64,000 bases of DNA from Tengunoibacter tsumagoiensis (GTDB lineage Bacteria > Chloroflexota > Ktedonobacteria > Ktedonobacterales > Ktedonobacteraceae): NCBI RefSeq assembly GCF_003967535.1, contig NZ_BIFR01000001.1, positions 2,107,001 through 2,171,000 of the forward strand. The letters are read 5' to 3'. The position numbers were made by a program, and so were the translations under genes. Within the stretch, counting starts at the first letter, position 1. Each line of letters starts with the position of its first letter. The notes beneath the pieces were generated by a model. It saw only the letters and a list, made by a program, of their open reading frames with translations. It did no database searches and had not been told where the DNA came from. Shown here piece by piece: positions 33,242-43,129 of the stretch.

Positions 33242-36200
33242 TTACGATGCGGTAGAGGAAGCTGGGGCAGTAATACTGGGAAGGAGCTCCCGCAGTTGGG
33301 GAAGCCAATTGGTGCCAAGCAGACGCTTAGGAATCCGAATCGTTCCTTGTTGAACACGAGCCTCGTTTTTGAAGCGACGATAAAGCACGATGCGATTGGG
33401 GACTACGCTCCGTTTGGCAATTAAGATCAGCTCATTATCTTTTAATGCAATTGACTCAAAGCCAAGCTGAGCAGCTTCGACCTTCATACGGATGAGCGTT
33501 AAAAGGTTCTGTGCAGGTTGAGGTAATGGTCCAAAGCGATCGCTCATTTCGGCTGTCATGGCTTCCACCTGCTCTACTTGTGAAAGGGTTGCTAACCGCT
33601 GATAGAAGTTGACCTTGAGTGTGCGGTCTCCAATATATTCATCAGGCAGGTAGGCATCAATTGGCAGATCGACAGTAGCCGTTGCGGCGCTGACCTCCGT
33701 CTGTTTGCCCTGAAGTTCCTGTACCGCATCCGAGAGAAGCTTACAGTACAGGTCAAAGCCGACCGAGTTCATGAAGCCTGATTGTTCAGCTCCCAGCAGA
33801 CTGCCTGCTCCGCGAATCTCCAGATCTTTCATCGCAATGCGGAAGCCAGCTCCCAGTTCAGTGGCCTCGAAGATCGCACGTAAGCGCTTTTCTTGGATGG
33901 GCGTGAGCTTTGCGTCTTTGCCATAGAAGAAGTAGGCGTAGGCTTGATGGGTTGCCCGGCCTACGCGACCGCGCAACTGATAGAGCTGTGACAGGCCAAA
34001 ATAGGCGGCATTGTTCACGATAATCGTATTGGCGTTGGGGATATCCAGCCCATTCTCAATAATGGTCGTCGAGATGAGGACATCATAGTCGCCATTGGAG
34101 AAACCCACCATCACGCGTTCAAGTTGATCTTCATTCATCTGTCCATGTCCAACGATGATGCGCGCCTCTGGGATGAGCTTCTGAAGTTTTTGGGCTATGA
34201 TCTGAATGCCTTGTACGCGATTGTGCACGAAGAAGACCTGGCCTCCGCGATCCATCTCGCGCAAGATGGCTTCACGTATCAAATGATCGTCGTATTCACG
34301 AATAGTGGTACGAATGGGAAGCCGTTCTTGTGGCGGGGTCTCAATAATGCTCATATCGCGCAGGTTGACCAGCGACATATGCAAGGTACGAGGAATAGGT
34401 GTGGCGGTCATCGTGAGCACATCAATCTCGGCTCGCATCTGTTTGAGCCGCTCTTTATGAACGACACCAAAGCGCTGTTCTTCGTCTACAATCAGAAGAC
34501 CAAGATTGAGGAAGACCACATCTTTCTGGAGTAGTCTGTGTGTCCCAATAATAATATCGACCTTGCCCAGAGCAAGATCCTCTAAGACTTTTTTCTGTTC
34601 TTTTTCGGAGCGAAAACGGCTGAGTAGTTCTACGCGCACTGGATAGGCTTTGAGACGCTCTTTAAAATTGTTGTAATGCTGGAGGGCCAGGACTGTTGTC
34701 GGGACAAGGATGGCTACCTGCCGTTGATCCAGGACCGATTTGAACGCTGCTCGTAGAGCTACCTCGGTCTTGCCATAGCCGACATCGCCACAGACTAAGC
34801 GATCCATTGGTCGTGGTCGCTCCATGTCTGCTTTGACCTCTTCGATGGCGCGCTCTTGATCGGGAGTCTCCTGGTAAGGGAAGGCATCCTCTAACTCCTG
34901 GAGCCAGGGCTGCTCTGAATCAGGTGGGAAGGCGTGGCCCGGTGCCGCTTCTCGCTGGCTATAGAGTTTGAGGAGCTCCTGTGCGATCTCTTGCACATTC
35001 TCCTTAACCTTCGACTTGGCTCTTGTCCATTCAGTCGTACCTAGCTTACTTAATCCAGGAACGGCATCACCCATGCCGATAAAGCGCGTGACGCGATCAA
35101 GCTGATCGGTTGGAATATACAATTTATCGGTACCAGCATAATGGATGAGCAGGTATTCGCGCTCAACGCCGGTCAGGTTCATTTTGACGAGCCCTTCAAA
35201 ACGGCCAATACCATGTTCCTGGTGAACTACATAATCTCCAGGATTGACTTCGGCGAGAAACGAGGCCGGGGTAACTGGTTTGCGACGCTGAACACCACGC
35301 CGTTTTGACCAGCCAAAGATCTCTGTATCGGTATAGACATATAAAGCCAGTGAACGCGATTGCCAGCCTTCCGACATCTGACCCTGGATCAAGGTCAGAG
35401 TGCCTGCTTCAGGTATCTGATTGATATTGGTGCCAGGGCTGACATGAATAGTCGCATCCTGTAAGATACTCTCATCGCTTAATACTTCGGCCATGCGCCT
35501 GGCCTGCATTGTCACAATGATCACACGATCGCGTTTATCAAGAGTCTTACGGCAATCCTGTACAAATGCGCGGAGCCGACCGCCATACGAATTGGCGCTG
35601 CTACAGACGGGAATGAGATTCTCTGTGCCCCCGTGCTGGTGGGCTTCGAAATCGCCTTCGGCGGTCGAGAGGATATCTGCAAAGCGCACCTGACGACGCT
35701 GCTGTAGCTGCGGTTCAATCTGTTCCCAGGTATAAAAGGCCTGGCGTAGATGGGCAGGATTTTCACGCTCTCGTTCAAGGCGCTCTTTGATCTCCAACGC
35801 CTGGGCATTGATCTCCTGAATATGATGCTGGACACTGGCTGGATTATCAATGATCAGGAGGCCGTGTTTAGGAAGATAGTCAAGGATAGTCGCTTGCTCA
35901 TGGAGATAGGGGAGATAGAAGGCAATATCTGTAAAAGAACGGCGCTGGCGTAGCAGTTCGAGGTCTTGTTTCCAACGCTCCTCTGCATCGCGATGGAGAA
36001 TCTTGCTCTCCAATCGAGCAAGTTCTTTTTCAGCCTCTGGTCCGCGAGCGGGGAGTGCCTCACGGGCAGGACCTAAGATGCAGACCTCAATCGTATTAAG
36101 CGAGCGCTGTGTCTCCTGATCAAATGTACGGATAGACTCAATCTCATCACCAAAGAACTCGACGCGAACTGGCCGGGGCAGAGTAGGTGGAAAGAGATCG

Positions 36201-36754
36201 ACAATACCTCCGCGATGACTGAATTGTCCAGGCTCTTCGACCTCTGTCACAGGCTCGTAGCCAAGGTTATAGAGGTGCTCTAACATGCTGGTCAGGTCCA
36301 CTTCCTGACCCGTCTGGAGGCGGAAGAGACTGGCTGCCAGTTCTTGCGGCGGGATAACAAACTGTGTAAGTGCAAGAGCAGAGCAGACGACGAGGACAGT
36401 GCGCTCACGTTCAACCATTGCGATTAACGCCTGCATCCGTTGTTGGGTTGTCTGACCATCTGCGATGAGCCGTTCATAGGGCATAGCATCGCGATCTGGG
36501 AGGCAGAAAATATCACTGGGACTGGCAGTAAACGCTTTGAGCGTCTCTGCGATCTGCTGAGCCTCATTTTCGTCGTTGACTACCAGCAGAATGGGCTGTT
36601 TCAAGGTTGCGGCAAGGGTTGAAATCACAAAAGGGCGCGCCGCTTCGGTAATACCAGTCAAGGCGGGGATGCCCTCAGATTTTTGTAATTTATCGATGAG
36701 GCGGCGATATTCGGGCCGCTGGGCTAGTAATGAAAGTAATCCCTGTAAAATCAC
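33242..36754 (-). CDS. mfd: transcription-repair coupling factor
   Basis: Mfd is a DNA translocase that removes RNA polymerase stalled at lesions and recruits UvrA. About 1170 residues: the UvrB-like N-terminal domains (~1-350; [19 protein letters not shown]), the polymerase-interacting CarD-like domain ([17 protein letters not shown]), the RecG-type helicase core ([17 protein letters not shown] as Walker [10 protein letters not shown] as Walker [16 protein letters not shown]), and the C-terminal TRCF domain. GTG 36754 follows GGAGG at five bases; the extra 11 codons to 36787 are not supported. A promoter lies at 36848-36876. Confidence 0.97.
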   Translation of the reverse strand: MILQGLLSLLAQRPEYRRLIDKLQKSEGIPALTGITEAARPFVISTLAATLKQPILLVVNDENEAQQIAETLKAFTASPSDIFCLPDRDAMPYERLIADGQTTQQRMQALIAMVERERTVLVVCSALALTQFVIPPQELAASLFRLQTGQEVDLTSMLEHLYNLGYEPVTEVEEPGQFSHRGGIVDLFPPTLPRPVRVEFFGDEIESIRTFDQETQRSLNTIEVCILGPAREALPARGPEAEKELARLESKILHRDAEERWKQDLELLRQRRSFTDIAFYLPYLHEQATILDYLPKHGLLIIDNPASVQHHIQEINAQALEIKERLERERENPAHLRQAFYTWEQIEPQLQQRRQVRFADILSTAEGDFEAHQHGGTENLIPVCSSANSYGGRLRAFVQDCRKTLDKRDRVIIVTMQARRMAEVLSDESILQDATIHVSPGTNINQIPEAGTLTLIQGQMSEGWQSRSLALYVYTDTEIFGWSKRRGVQRRKPVTPASFLAEVNPGDYVVHQEHGIGRFEGLVKMNLTGVEREYLLIHYAGTDKLYIPTDQLDRVTRFIGMGDAVPGLSKLGTTEWTRAKSKVKENVQEIAQELLKLYSQREAAPGHAFPPDSEQPWLQELEDAFPYQETPDQERAIEEVKADMERPRPMDRLVCGDVGYGKTEVALRAAFKSVLDQRQVAILVPTTVLALQHYNNFKERLKAYPVRVELLSRFRSEKEQKKVLEDLALGKVDIIIGTHRLLQKDVVFLNLGLLIVDEEQRFGVVHKERLKQMRAEIDVLTMTATPIPRTLHMSLVNLRDMSIIETPPQERLPIRTTIREYDDHLIREAILREMDRGGQVFFVHNRVQGIQIIAQKLQKLIPEARIIVGHGQMNEDQLERVMVGFSNGDYDVLISTTIIENGLDIPNANTIIVNNAAYFGLSQLYQLRGRVGRATHQAYAYFFYGKDAKLTPIQEKRLRAIFEATELGAGFRIAMKDLEIRGAGSLLGAEQSGFMNSVGFDLYCKLLSDAVQELQGKQTEVSAATATVDLPIDAYLPDEYIGDRTLKVNFYQRLATLSQVEQVEAMTAEMSDRFGPLPQPAQNLLTLIRMKVEAAQLGFESIALKDNELILIAKRSVVPNRIVLYRRFKNEARVQQGTIRIPKRLLGTNWLPQLRELLPSITAPASSTAS

Positions 36755-36847
36755 AACATCCTCCAACAGACACAGTGAACTACACACCCTCTATCCTATT
36801 CCTGGTGGAGAGGGGTGTAGTGCATTGTCCTTTTTCCATACCCTGTT

Positions 36848-36876
36848 ATCATACCTTACCATTTCAGTCTGTGCAA
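36848..36876 (-). promoter_or_regulatory. mfd promoter (TTGCAC-17-TATGAT)
   Basis: On the minus strand the -35 TTGCAC (36876-36871) and -10 TATGAT (36853-36848) are 17 bases apart, about 94 bases before the mfd start. Confidence 0.65.
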
Positions 36877-36972
36877 TGCCTATCTAAGCCTTTACCAAAA
36901 TATTTAACCTGTATTTGCTGTGCATAGTGTGTATTTGTCCTGGATGATGTCCTTAAAAAGCCCTGCAATAAG

Positions 36973-37001
36973 CTGGTTTTTGGAGCAAATAAGGGTATAA
37001 T
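36973..37001 (+). promoter_or_regulatory. promoter of the SMI1/KNR4 gene (weak -35, TATAAT)
   Basis: A perfect -10 box TATAAT at 36996-37001 with a poor -35 (CTGGTT, 36973-36978) at 17 bases. The start codon follows at 37117. Confidence 0.45.
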
Positions 37002-37116
37002 TTTTTTATAGCAAAAATTGCTGCCAGTGTTCTTTCAGATGGGAAGCGAAGGACCTCCTTGCTCTCATTCCCTATTTTTTGCGAACAGACAATTGTATGC
37101 GAATAGAGGCACATTC

Positions 37117-38004
37117 ATGGATGAAAACGATCAGTGGCGAAAGATTCTCCAATCTTATCGTGCACAAGGTGTCCAGGCAGTCTCACTGGCGGAGCCAGAG
37201 GCCGAAAAGCTTGTGAGAGCTCTTGTCGTTGGCGAGCCTCTGCCTCCTGCTGTGGCCAGCTTTATACGGCTCTGGCTGAAAGGATCAGGTGAGCCATGGC
37301 AGATCCTTATTCAAAGTGCCTCGGTGGTCCATGCAGGCGTCAAGAAAGAGCTTGGATCTGGCTCTCTGTTGGAGCCATTGCGCGCCCTTATTCAGCGAGT
37401 GGTGGATGTGGCTATTCTCTGCTGGCCGCCTACTCCCTGGTATCCCTCTCAACGTTGGGGCTATCTCTTTCAGGTCAAAGCGCTCCAGGCAGAGAAAGCC
37501 CCTAAGCAGATTGTTCTTCATACGCCAGCCTCTTTACAGGATATTGCACAGGCCGAGGCAGCCCTTCGCCTGACCCTTCCCCCCAGTTATCGACGTTTTC
37601 TGCTGGTAACGAATGGTTTTGCAACAGGAGTACATCGAATTCCATGGATCTGTGGGGCAGGGCCAGGTCTGGCGAATTGGAAGTCTGTGCTTTTCAATAA
37701 GTGGTCGGATTGTGAAGGTTATCACGAGATAGCGTCATTATGGCGTGCCTTCCAGGGTATCTATGACTATGAACGGATTCGTGATTGGGAGAATGGTGAG
37801 AACACGTTTTTATCTGATGAGACGGTTCTGGTTCCTTTTGCTCAGACCTATGACGAGTGGTGCTTTGATCGATCCCGTCGCAAAGTCAGTGGCGAGTATC
37901 CCGTTATTTTTTGGAATCATGAGACGCGTCAGGCCAGTGATTACTACAAAGATTTCTCTTCCTGGTTTGCTGGCGAAGTTGAGCTCTTTCTCTTTGGGAC
38001 CTGA
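37117..38004 (+). CDS. SMI1/KNR4 (SUKH) family protein
   Basis: The C-terminal half (residues ~140-295; LQDIAQAEAALRLTLPPSYRRFLLVTNGFATG, then later LVPFAQTYDEWCFD) is a SUKH domain, common in immunity proteins against polymorphic toxins and in intracellular regulators. The N-terminal 130 residues are helical and unassigned. ATG 37117 follows GAGG at about seven bases; 33 upstream codons of open frame are not supported. It is monocistronic and convergent with pth. No toxin gene is visible next to it, so an immunity role is only possible. Confidence 0.82.
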   Translation: MDENDQWRKILQSYRAQGVQAVSLAEPEAEKLVRALVVGEPLPPAVASFIRLWLKGSGEPWQILIQSASVVHAGVKKELGSGSLLEPLRALIQRVVDVAILCWPPTPWYPSQRWGYLFQVKALQAEKAPKQIVLHTPASLQDIAQAEAALRLTLPPSYRRFLLVTNGFATGVHRIPWICGAGPGLANWKSVLFNKWSDCEGYHEIASLWRAFQGIYDYERIRDWENGENTFLSDETVLVPFAQTYDEWCFDRSRRKVSGEYPVIFWNHETRQASDYYKDFSSWFAGEVELFLFGT

Positions 38005-38028
38005 GCGTGTGACTGAGACCTGAATGAG

Positions 38029-38712
38029 TTACGCAGGTGTGCTGTCAACTTCGGCACTTTTTTCATTTTCAGCAGCTTTCCGCAACTTTTCTTGTTCGCG
38101 GCGCTCTTGTTGCTGGCGTCGTCTCTCCTCGGCCTTCTTTTTCGCCTCGGGATCAACATTGAGAATATTCATAGCTGCGTCGATGCCTTGCTCAAGTATG
38201 AGAGGAATGGCATCAACAGCGGCGCTCTCACCAAGCTCTAGTTGTATCTGCTCATCGCCTCCTGGAGCACCCAGGACATAATCTACGGTCTGAAATTTAG
38301 GGTTCGCAGGCCGTCCAATACCAACGCGTAGATGTGGAAAGGTATTGGTATGAAGATGGCTGATAATACTTTTAATACCATTGTGGCCACCTGCACTGCC
38401 ACTGCGCCGTACGCGAATCTTTCCAACTGGTAGATCTAAATCATCATAGATCACAAGCGCATCTTCGGGCTGCACTTTGTACCAGCGCAGCAATTCCCCA
38501 ACCGCCTCTCCACTTTTATTCATAAATGTAATAGGTTTTACCAGAACGACCTTTTCGGTGCCCAGATGACCATTGGCTATCATGGCTCGCCCGTTGCGTT
38601 CCCAGCGCCAGCCATGCCTCTTAGCAAGTTCATCAACGATGCGAAAACCGGCATTGTGGCGCGTTCGCTCATATTCAGAGCCTGGATTGCCCAGACCAAT
38701 AATCAATTTCAT
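38029..38712 (-). CDS. pth: peptidyl-tRNA hydrolase
   Basis: Releases peptides from peptidyl-tRNA that dropped off the ribosome. 227 residues: GLGNPGSEYERTRHNAGF (with the catalytic His in RHNAG), KPITFMNKSGEAV, VIYDDLDLPVGKIRVRRSGSAGGHNGIKSII (quoted in part), and LRVGIGRP. The family usually ends near residue 190; here a further ~35 residue tail rich in Lys, Glu, Arg and Gln follows. It lies directly downstream of the iscB element, 74 bases away. Confidence 0.97.
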   Translation of the reverse strand: MKLIIGLGNPGSEYERTRHNAGFRIVDELAKRHGWRWERNGRAMIANGHLGTEKVVLVKPITFMNKSGEAVGELLRWYKVQPEDALVIYDDLDLPVGKIRVRRSGSAGGHNGIKSIISHLHTNTFPHLRVGIGRPANPKFQTVDYVLGAPGGDEQIQLELGESAAVDAIPLILEQGIDAAMNILNVDPEAKKKAEERRRQQQERREQEKLRKAAENEKSAEVDSTPA

Positions 38713-38786
38713 GTTCTTTTCCAGCTATCTTCTTCAGGTATTCGAAACGTTCTTTGAAACCATTGTGAATCAATGACAGTGTTTGA

Positions 38787-40025
38787 TTATCTTTGCGGTC
38801 TTTGCCAGAGTATCGTGGTGCCACGTTCCAGCAACACGCAATCCTTGGGACGAGCGTTCGCAGGCTCCCCCTTCTTACGGGAAAAGGCGAGATATCCCGT
38901 CGAATAAATCGAGTTGATCTGTTTGATCCATGTTCCTTTGACTCGGACGACATCCCCTTTGCGAAAGCCCTCCAGTTCCGTGTTGAGTTGATAGCGCACA
39001 CGCCCTTGCCCCTTGCGCGGCAAATCGTGGTACTGCCGTCGTGTTTGACGAGGGCGGAACCCAATGCGATAAAATCGCTCTCGTTGCCAGGGAACCAGTT
39101 CTCCGGTGTCGTAGGTCGCGATGCACAGGGCGTCACTGTCGTGTTCCTTCGGCAATTCCTGCTGCTTTCTCCAGGTGGCCGTTTGATACCCAAAGAGCGT
39201 TGAGAGCGGAAGCGCGCTTCCAAGTGTGGTGTACAGATACGTTTTGCCTTGCATGGACCGTTGCGCGATGTGATCAAGATGGCCGCTCACACCTGAAACT
39301 TCGAGCGTGATTTTCCCCGCATGCACCCCATGATGACACGACTCGCACAGGGTCAACAGATTGCTCAGTGTGTCTTTTCCCCCATGCTGACGATACTGCA
39401 CATGATGGGCTTCCAGACGCACCTCCCGTTTGCCGCAGTGTTGGCACTGGTAGCGATCTCGCAGCAAGCACGCGATGCGCAGGTTCTCATCCAGGCGTTT
39501 GGAATCTTGATAGCGACTGCCTTGTACCGTCGGATCATTGAGCCGGGCAATATCCACCTGGACATCCTCAATGACGATCCGAGTGATGGGCAAGGGCAGC
39601 CGTCGTACCACCCGGATCACCTCTTCCACGTTGGTCTTGATGGAAGGCGGCAGCCTGCCACTGCGCTTGCTGGATGCCCGGTTCAATATTCGACAGGGAC
39701 GATACCAGCGGCGGTTCCGGCGACTGCGCCGATGCGCACGCCGTGCGTCGAGCTTTTCTTTGACATCCTTGCGATGCAGGATCTCTCCTGACAGCAGGAT
39801 TTCTCCTCGGCCCACACAGGCAAAGCCCGTCGTTGAACTGCCCTTATCAATGCCAACCACCACGTCCTGGACCTGCTCTTCGCAGTCCCAGCGCAGTTGA
39901 ATGGTAAAGGGCGCACGGTGCTTCACGTTGGCTCGACCATCCCGCAACAGCTTGCGTGCCTTTGATGGCTTGCAAGGCATCAAGGGGTGTCCATTTTGAT
40001 TGATGACATACACCAACTGGGTCAT
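38787..40025 (-). CDS. iscB: IscB RNA-guided nuclease (OMEGA system)
   Basis: 412 residues. IscB is the ancestor of Cas9, encoded in IS200/IS605-type elements, and cleaves DNA with a guide carried in an omega RNA. Seen here: the PLMP domain (INQNGHPLMP, residues 8-17), RuvC-I VGIDKGSSTTGFA (Asp60), an Arg-rich bridge helix (ARRAHRRSRRNRR, ~94-106), RuvC-II IVIEDV (Glu153), an HNH domain (CQHC at 194-197, EAHH at 206-208, CESCHHGVH at 227-235), and RuvC-III EHDSDALCIA (Asp298). A C-terminal domain of about 100 residues should read the target-adjacent motif. Every catalytic residue is present. ATG 40025 matches the family N-terminus; 68 extra codons upstream are the RNA region. No TnpA is nearby. 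Confidence 0.95.
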   Translation of the reverse strand: MTQLVYVINQNGHPLMPCKPSKARKLLRDGRANVKHRAPFTIQLRWDCEEQVQDVVVGIDKGSSTTGFACVGRGEILLSGEILHRKDVKEKLDARRAHRRSRRNRRWYRPCRILNRASSKRSGRLPPSIKTNVEEVIRVVRRLPLPITRIVIEDVQVDIARLNDPTVQGSRYQDSKRLDENLRIACLLRDRYQCQHCGKREVRLEAHHVQYRQHGGKDTLSNLLTLCESCHHGVHAGKITLEVSGVSGHLDHIAQRSMQGKTYLYTTLGSALPLSTLFGYQTATWRKQQELPKEHDSDALCIATYDTGELVPWQRERFYRIGFRPRQTRRQYHDLPRKGQGRVRYQLNTELEGFRKGDVVRVKGTWIKQINSIYSTGYLAFSRKKGEPANARPKDCVLLERGTTILWQRPQR

Positions 40026-40245
40026 GCTGTAAGCGCTCCTTTCGGAGTAAATGCTCCTCGCGGCGTTCAAGAGGGTTGTCACGTGCAGCACACGTCTGCT
40101 TTCGCTTCTCCTTAATGCAGCACCACAGAGCCTGGAGCTGGAACAAACACCCCAGGGTGTGATACACCTCTCGAACTCCTGTTCCACCGAAGTGAAGCCC
40201 GCTGGTAGCTCCATAACCGAACAAATCAAGGATTCGCTAGATTTT
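40026..40245 (-). ncRNA. putative omega RNA of the IscB locus
   Basis: The 200 bases upstream of iscB on the same strand are much more GC-rich than the flank and full of pairings: TGGAGCT / AGCTCCA, TGGAACA / TGTTCCA, ACACCC / GGGTGT, CACGT / ACGTG, and CTCC-GAAA-GGAG next to the start codon. In IscB systems the omega RNA lies exactly here, with its guide at the 5' end reaching into flanking DNA. The boundaries are approximate; the 5' end and guide cannot be fixed by eye. Confidence 0.7.
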
Positions 40246-40257
40246 AGGAACTATCTT

Positions 40258-40284
40258 AAGAGCGCAGTTCTCCTCTGCGCTCTT
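40258..40284. terminator. 10-bp hairpin between phosphoesterase and IscB element
   Basis: AAGAGCGCAG (40258-40267) and CTGCGCTCTT (40275-40284) pair with a 7-base loop. On the minus strand, which the phosphoesterase uses, no good T-run follows, so termination is possible but not strong. It probably lies just outside the IscB element. Confidence 0.45.
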
Positions 40285-40346
40285 TGTTGCTTATTGTTTG
40301 GTACTCAGGTGTTGTGCTATCTTGCTAGAAGCCGTAGGCCAGACTG

Positions 40347-41624
40347 CTAGCGGCCATAAGCCAGACGTGTGGCAAGATAATTGGGTAACTTGGCCTCGAT
40401 AATCTTCTCCTGAGTCTTCTCAAAAGAATAAGAGACGCGATAGAAGGTAAAGCCTTTTTCTGTATCATAGATCATGAATGCTGCACGTGCATCTCCATCG
40501 CGTGGCTGCCCAACGCCGCCCGGATTGATAATGGCACGATAGCCTTCAGGAGCCTTCCATGCTCCTTCAGGTGGAACAAGCATCTCATTTGTGACTTCTA
40601 CCATACTCTGGCTAAGACCCAACAGCGCCAATAGCTCTTCAATCTCTTCATTAAGGAGCTCTTCAGCGGATTTTTCTTCGGCAGAAAGCTCATCTGCTGG
40701 AACTGGCGTCTCCTGGTCTGACCTTTCAACATCGGCAGCAGCAGGGATGGGGTGAACGGCAATAACCTCTGCTGTCTCATCCTCTTCATTTTCTGCCTGA
40801 GCGATTGCTTCAGCGAGTTCAGGGACAACGAGCTCGGGCGCGTCATCGGCCAGATGTTGTTGACGAGCGTTTTCGACATCAACGCGATCTGCAATCTCTT
40901 GCAGCGCTTCTGGAGCGGTATGAACGCTCTCTGTATCATTGATACTGGTCTGACTTGTGCTTTGTTCAACGGTCTCATCCGCAGGGGCTGTCTGGGTCTC
41001 CTGCTCGTCCGGGACACTCTTCACGGATGCGCCTTGCTCGAGAGCCGCTGTTCTGTTTGCCTCTTCTGTACCATGAGTTGCAATGACATCGATAGCCTCA
41101 ACATCCAACGGTTGGGTTGGTGTATTGGCAAATGAATCGGGCTGCTGGAAGATGACCGGGACATGGGTATGCCCAACGAAGCAGAAGCGGCTGGAAAAGT
41201 ATTGAAAACTTCGTTCCGCAAGTACTTCGGATGTCAGGTATTCCCAGAGAGGCCCATAGGGGCTTCCATGGACCAGCAGGCATTCATCTTTCTCCAACCG
41301 TTCAGGGAGATTTGCAAGAAAGGTACGATGTTCCTCCGTAAGCTGCTCTCTGGTCCAGAGGGCTGAGATGCGGGCAGCTTCACTGAAATCTTCGAGATCA
41401 ATCTTGCCGACTGCTGCCCAGTCATGATTGCCTGCGATAATAACATCCGTACGTTCTCGTAGCTTCTCGATACATTCATTGGGGTTGGGTCCGTAACCAA
41501 CGAGGTCGCCGAGAAACCAGATCTGATCGACTGGCTCTTGCTGCGATAGCTCGTCAATTTTGGCCAGCACAGCTTCCAATGCCTCTAGATTAGCGTGGAT
41601 ATCGGTAAAAATTGCGTAACGCAT
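40347..41624 (-). CDS. metallophosphoesterase with long acidic insertion
   Basis: Calcineurin-like phosphoesterase core: FTDIHANLEAL (residue 6 on), GDLVGYGPNPNECI, IIAGNHDWAAV, LLVHGSPYGPLWEYL and FCFVGHTHVPVIF hold the metal ligands. The usual C-terminal strands (AIINPGGVGQPRDGDARAAF) come only after about 195 extra residues (~175-370) rich in Glu, Ala, Asp and Gln with no hydrophobic core until the LNEEIEELLALLGL helix. The family is normally near 240 residues; here it is 425. The insert is probably disordered. Substrate unknown. Confidence 0.88.
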   Translation of the reverse strand: MRYAIFTDIHANLEALEAVLAKIDELSQQEPVDQIWFLGDLVGYGPNPNECIEKLRERTDVIIAGNHDWAAVGKIDLEDFSEAARISALWTREQLTEEHRTFLANLPERLEKDECLLVHGSPYGPLWEYLTSEVLAERSFQYFSSRFCFVGHTHVPVIFQQPDSFANTPTQPLDVEAIDVIATHGTEEANRTAALEQGASVKSVPDEQETQTAPADETVEQSTSQTSINDTESVHTAPEALQEIADRVDVENARQQHLADDAPELVVPELAEAIAQAENEEDETAEVIAVHPIPAAADVERSDQETPVPADELSAEEKSAEELLNEEIEELLALLGLSQSMVEVTNEMLVPPEGAWKAPEGYRAIINPGGVGQPRDGDARAAFMIYDTEKGFTFYRVSYSFEKTQEKIIEAKLPNYLATRLAYGR

Positions 41625-41939
41625 TTAGCATACTCTATTCAAATTCTATGGTACAAGCAGGTGTGGTTATTTTATCATGTTTATGGTCTCCTTACCAGTA
41701 CGTATTTATTGGTAGTCAGGGTATGCCAATGCTGCGAGATCTTGTGCTACTTTTCTGTGATATACTGAAGCGCATGCAGTGATCCTACAACTGAGTGGAG
41801 ACGGTGGTTCCTGGCAGCAATGTGGATACTATGGCCTGGATTGTGTTTGACCTGTTCCTGAAGAGGGGGTCTGCCATCGTATACTCTCCTGGAGGCATGC
41901 TAAAGATGTGTACGTTTGAAAAACTGTAAGGAGGACGTA
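41625..41939. other. divergent intergenic region
   Basis: Between the phosphoesterase and isomerase starts. TATACT at 41760-41765 could be a -10 box for the plus-strand gene, but no -35 box sits at the right distance. No ORF or RNA structure is evident. Confidence 0.35.
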
Positions 41940-42938
41940 ATGGCACGACCTATCACACTTTTCACTGGTCAATGGGGAGACCTACCACTGGTAGAACTCG
42001 CTCCTCTGGCGAAGAAGATGGGCTTTGATGGCCTTGAACTTGGCGTTGGTGGCGATCATTTTGATGTGCAAAAGGCTCTTCATGAGCCCGGATATTTAGA
42101 GGCTAAGCATGCACTTCTTGAGAAAAATGGTCTGAAAAGCTATGCCATTGGTGCTCATCTGGTTGGTCAGGCAGTCTGCGATAATATTGACGCTCGTCAT
42201 AAGAACATCCTCCCGGCTTCGATCTGGGGCGATGGTGAGCCAGAAGGCGTTCGCAAACGTGCAGCCGAAGAGATGAAGGATACCGCTCGAGCGGCGGCTA
42301 AGTTTGGTGTGCAGACCGTAACTGGTTTTGTGGGATCGAATATCTGGCACTTGCTCTACTCTTTTCCACCTAACGACTTTGCAGTGATTGATCAGGCGTA
42401 TGTTGAATTTGCCGAGCGCTGGAATCCAATCATTGATGTGTTTGAGCAGGAGGGGGTCAAGTTTGCACTTGAGGTCCATCCAACTGAACTGGCCTATGAT
42501 TTCGTGACAACGCGTAAGACATTGGATGCCATTGGCAATCGACCAGGATTTGGCATTAATTTTGATCCCAGCCATCTGATTCCTCAATTCCTTGATCCTG
42601 CGACCTTTATTGAGGATTTTAGCGACCGTATCTATCATGTTCATGTGAAGGATTCTAAGCGGAAGCTGAATGGCCGGACCAGTATCCTGGCTTCCCACCT
42701 CAATTTTGGTGATAATCGTCGTGGTTGGGATTTTGTCTCGCCAGGTCATGGCGATGTCGATTTTGAGTCCATCATTCGAGCTCTTAATCACATTGGCTAT
42801 CAGGGACCGCTCTCGGTCGAATGGGAAGATTCTGGCATGGATCGCGAGTGGGGTGCGACTGATGCAGCAGCTTTTGTGCGTCGTACTGATTTCCGCCCCT
42901 CCACAATTGCCTTTGATGCAGCGTTCAGCAAAAAATAA
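41940..42938 (+). CDS. sugar phosphate isomerase/epimerase (xylose isomerase-like TIM barrel)
   Basis: 332 residues. TIM-barrel strands carry the metal ligands of the family: [10 protein letters not shown] (Glu), [10 protein letters not shown] (Asp-x-x-His), [10 protein letters not shown] (His), and [11 protein letters not shown] (Glu). [12 protein letters not shown] at the N-terminus is the substrate pocket strand. Family members act on inositol derivatives, ketohexoses or similar sugars; the substrate here is unknown. ATG 41940 follows AAGGAGG; the frame before it is not used. A terminator follows. Confidence 0.9.
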   Translation: MARPITLFTGQWGDLPLVELAPLAKKMGFDGLELGVGGDHFDVQKALHEPGYLEAKHALLEKNGLKSYAIGAHLVGQAVCDNIDARHKNILPASIWGDGEPEGVRKRAAEEMKDTARAAAKFGVQTVTGFVGSNIWHLLYSFPPNDFAVIDQAYVEFAERWNPIIDVFEQEGVKFALEVHPTELAYDFVTTRKTLDAIGNRPGFGINFDPSHLIPQFLDPATFIEDFSDRIYHVHVKDSKRKLNGRTSILASHLNFGDNRRGWDFVSPGHGDVDFESIIRALNHIGYQGPLSVEWEDSGMDREWGATDAAAFVRRTDFRPSTIAFDAAFSKK

Positions 42939-42960
42939 TGCCTCAATTTGCTGAATCTGA

Positions 42961-42995
42961 TGAGACCTTCTTCTCGTGAGAAGGTCTCATTTTTT
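42961..42995 (+). terminator. rho-independent terminator
   Basis: TGAGACCTTCT (42961-42971) and AGAAGGTCTCA (42979-42989) form an 11-bp stem followed by T6. Confidence 0.85.
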
Positions 42996-43129
42996 GTTGC
43001 TCTCTGAGCACTAATCTGAGCACTAAATAGTGCACGACAGCGATTCTAATCAGAGATAAAGCTGCATTGTATGCAAAAAGCAGTACTCATCAGCGGCAGT
43101 GATTGATGCTGCTGGTCTTTGTAAAACCT

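Noticed and set aside
38675..39277. Open frame joining the iscB 3' region to pth (ends ...SLIHNGFKERFEYLKKIAGKEHEID)
   Set aside because: The end looks protein-like, but it overlaps the pth start and needs the wrong frame through iscB; there is no support for a disrupted gene.
39321..39791. 156-codon plus-strand open frame inside iscB
   Set aside because: It is antisense to a gene with clear catalytic motifs; the frame is a by-product of its codon use.
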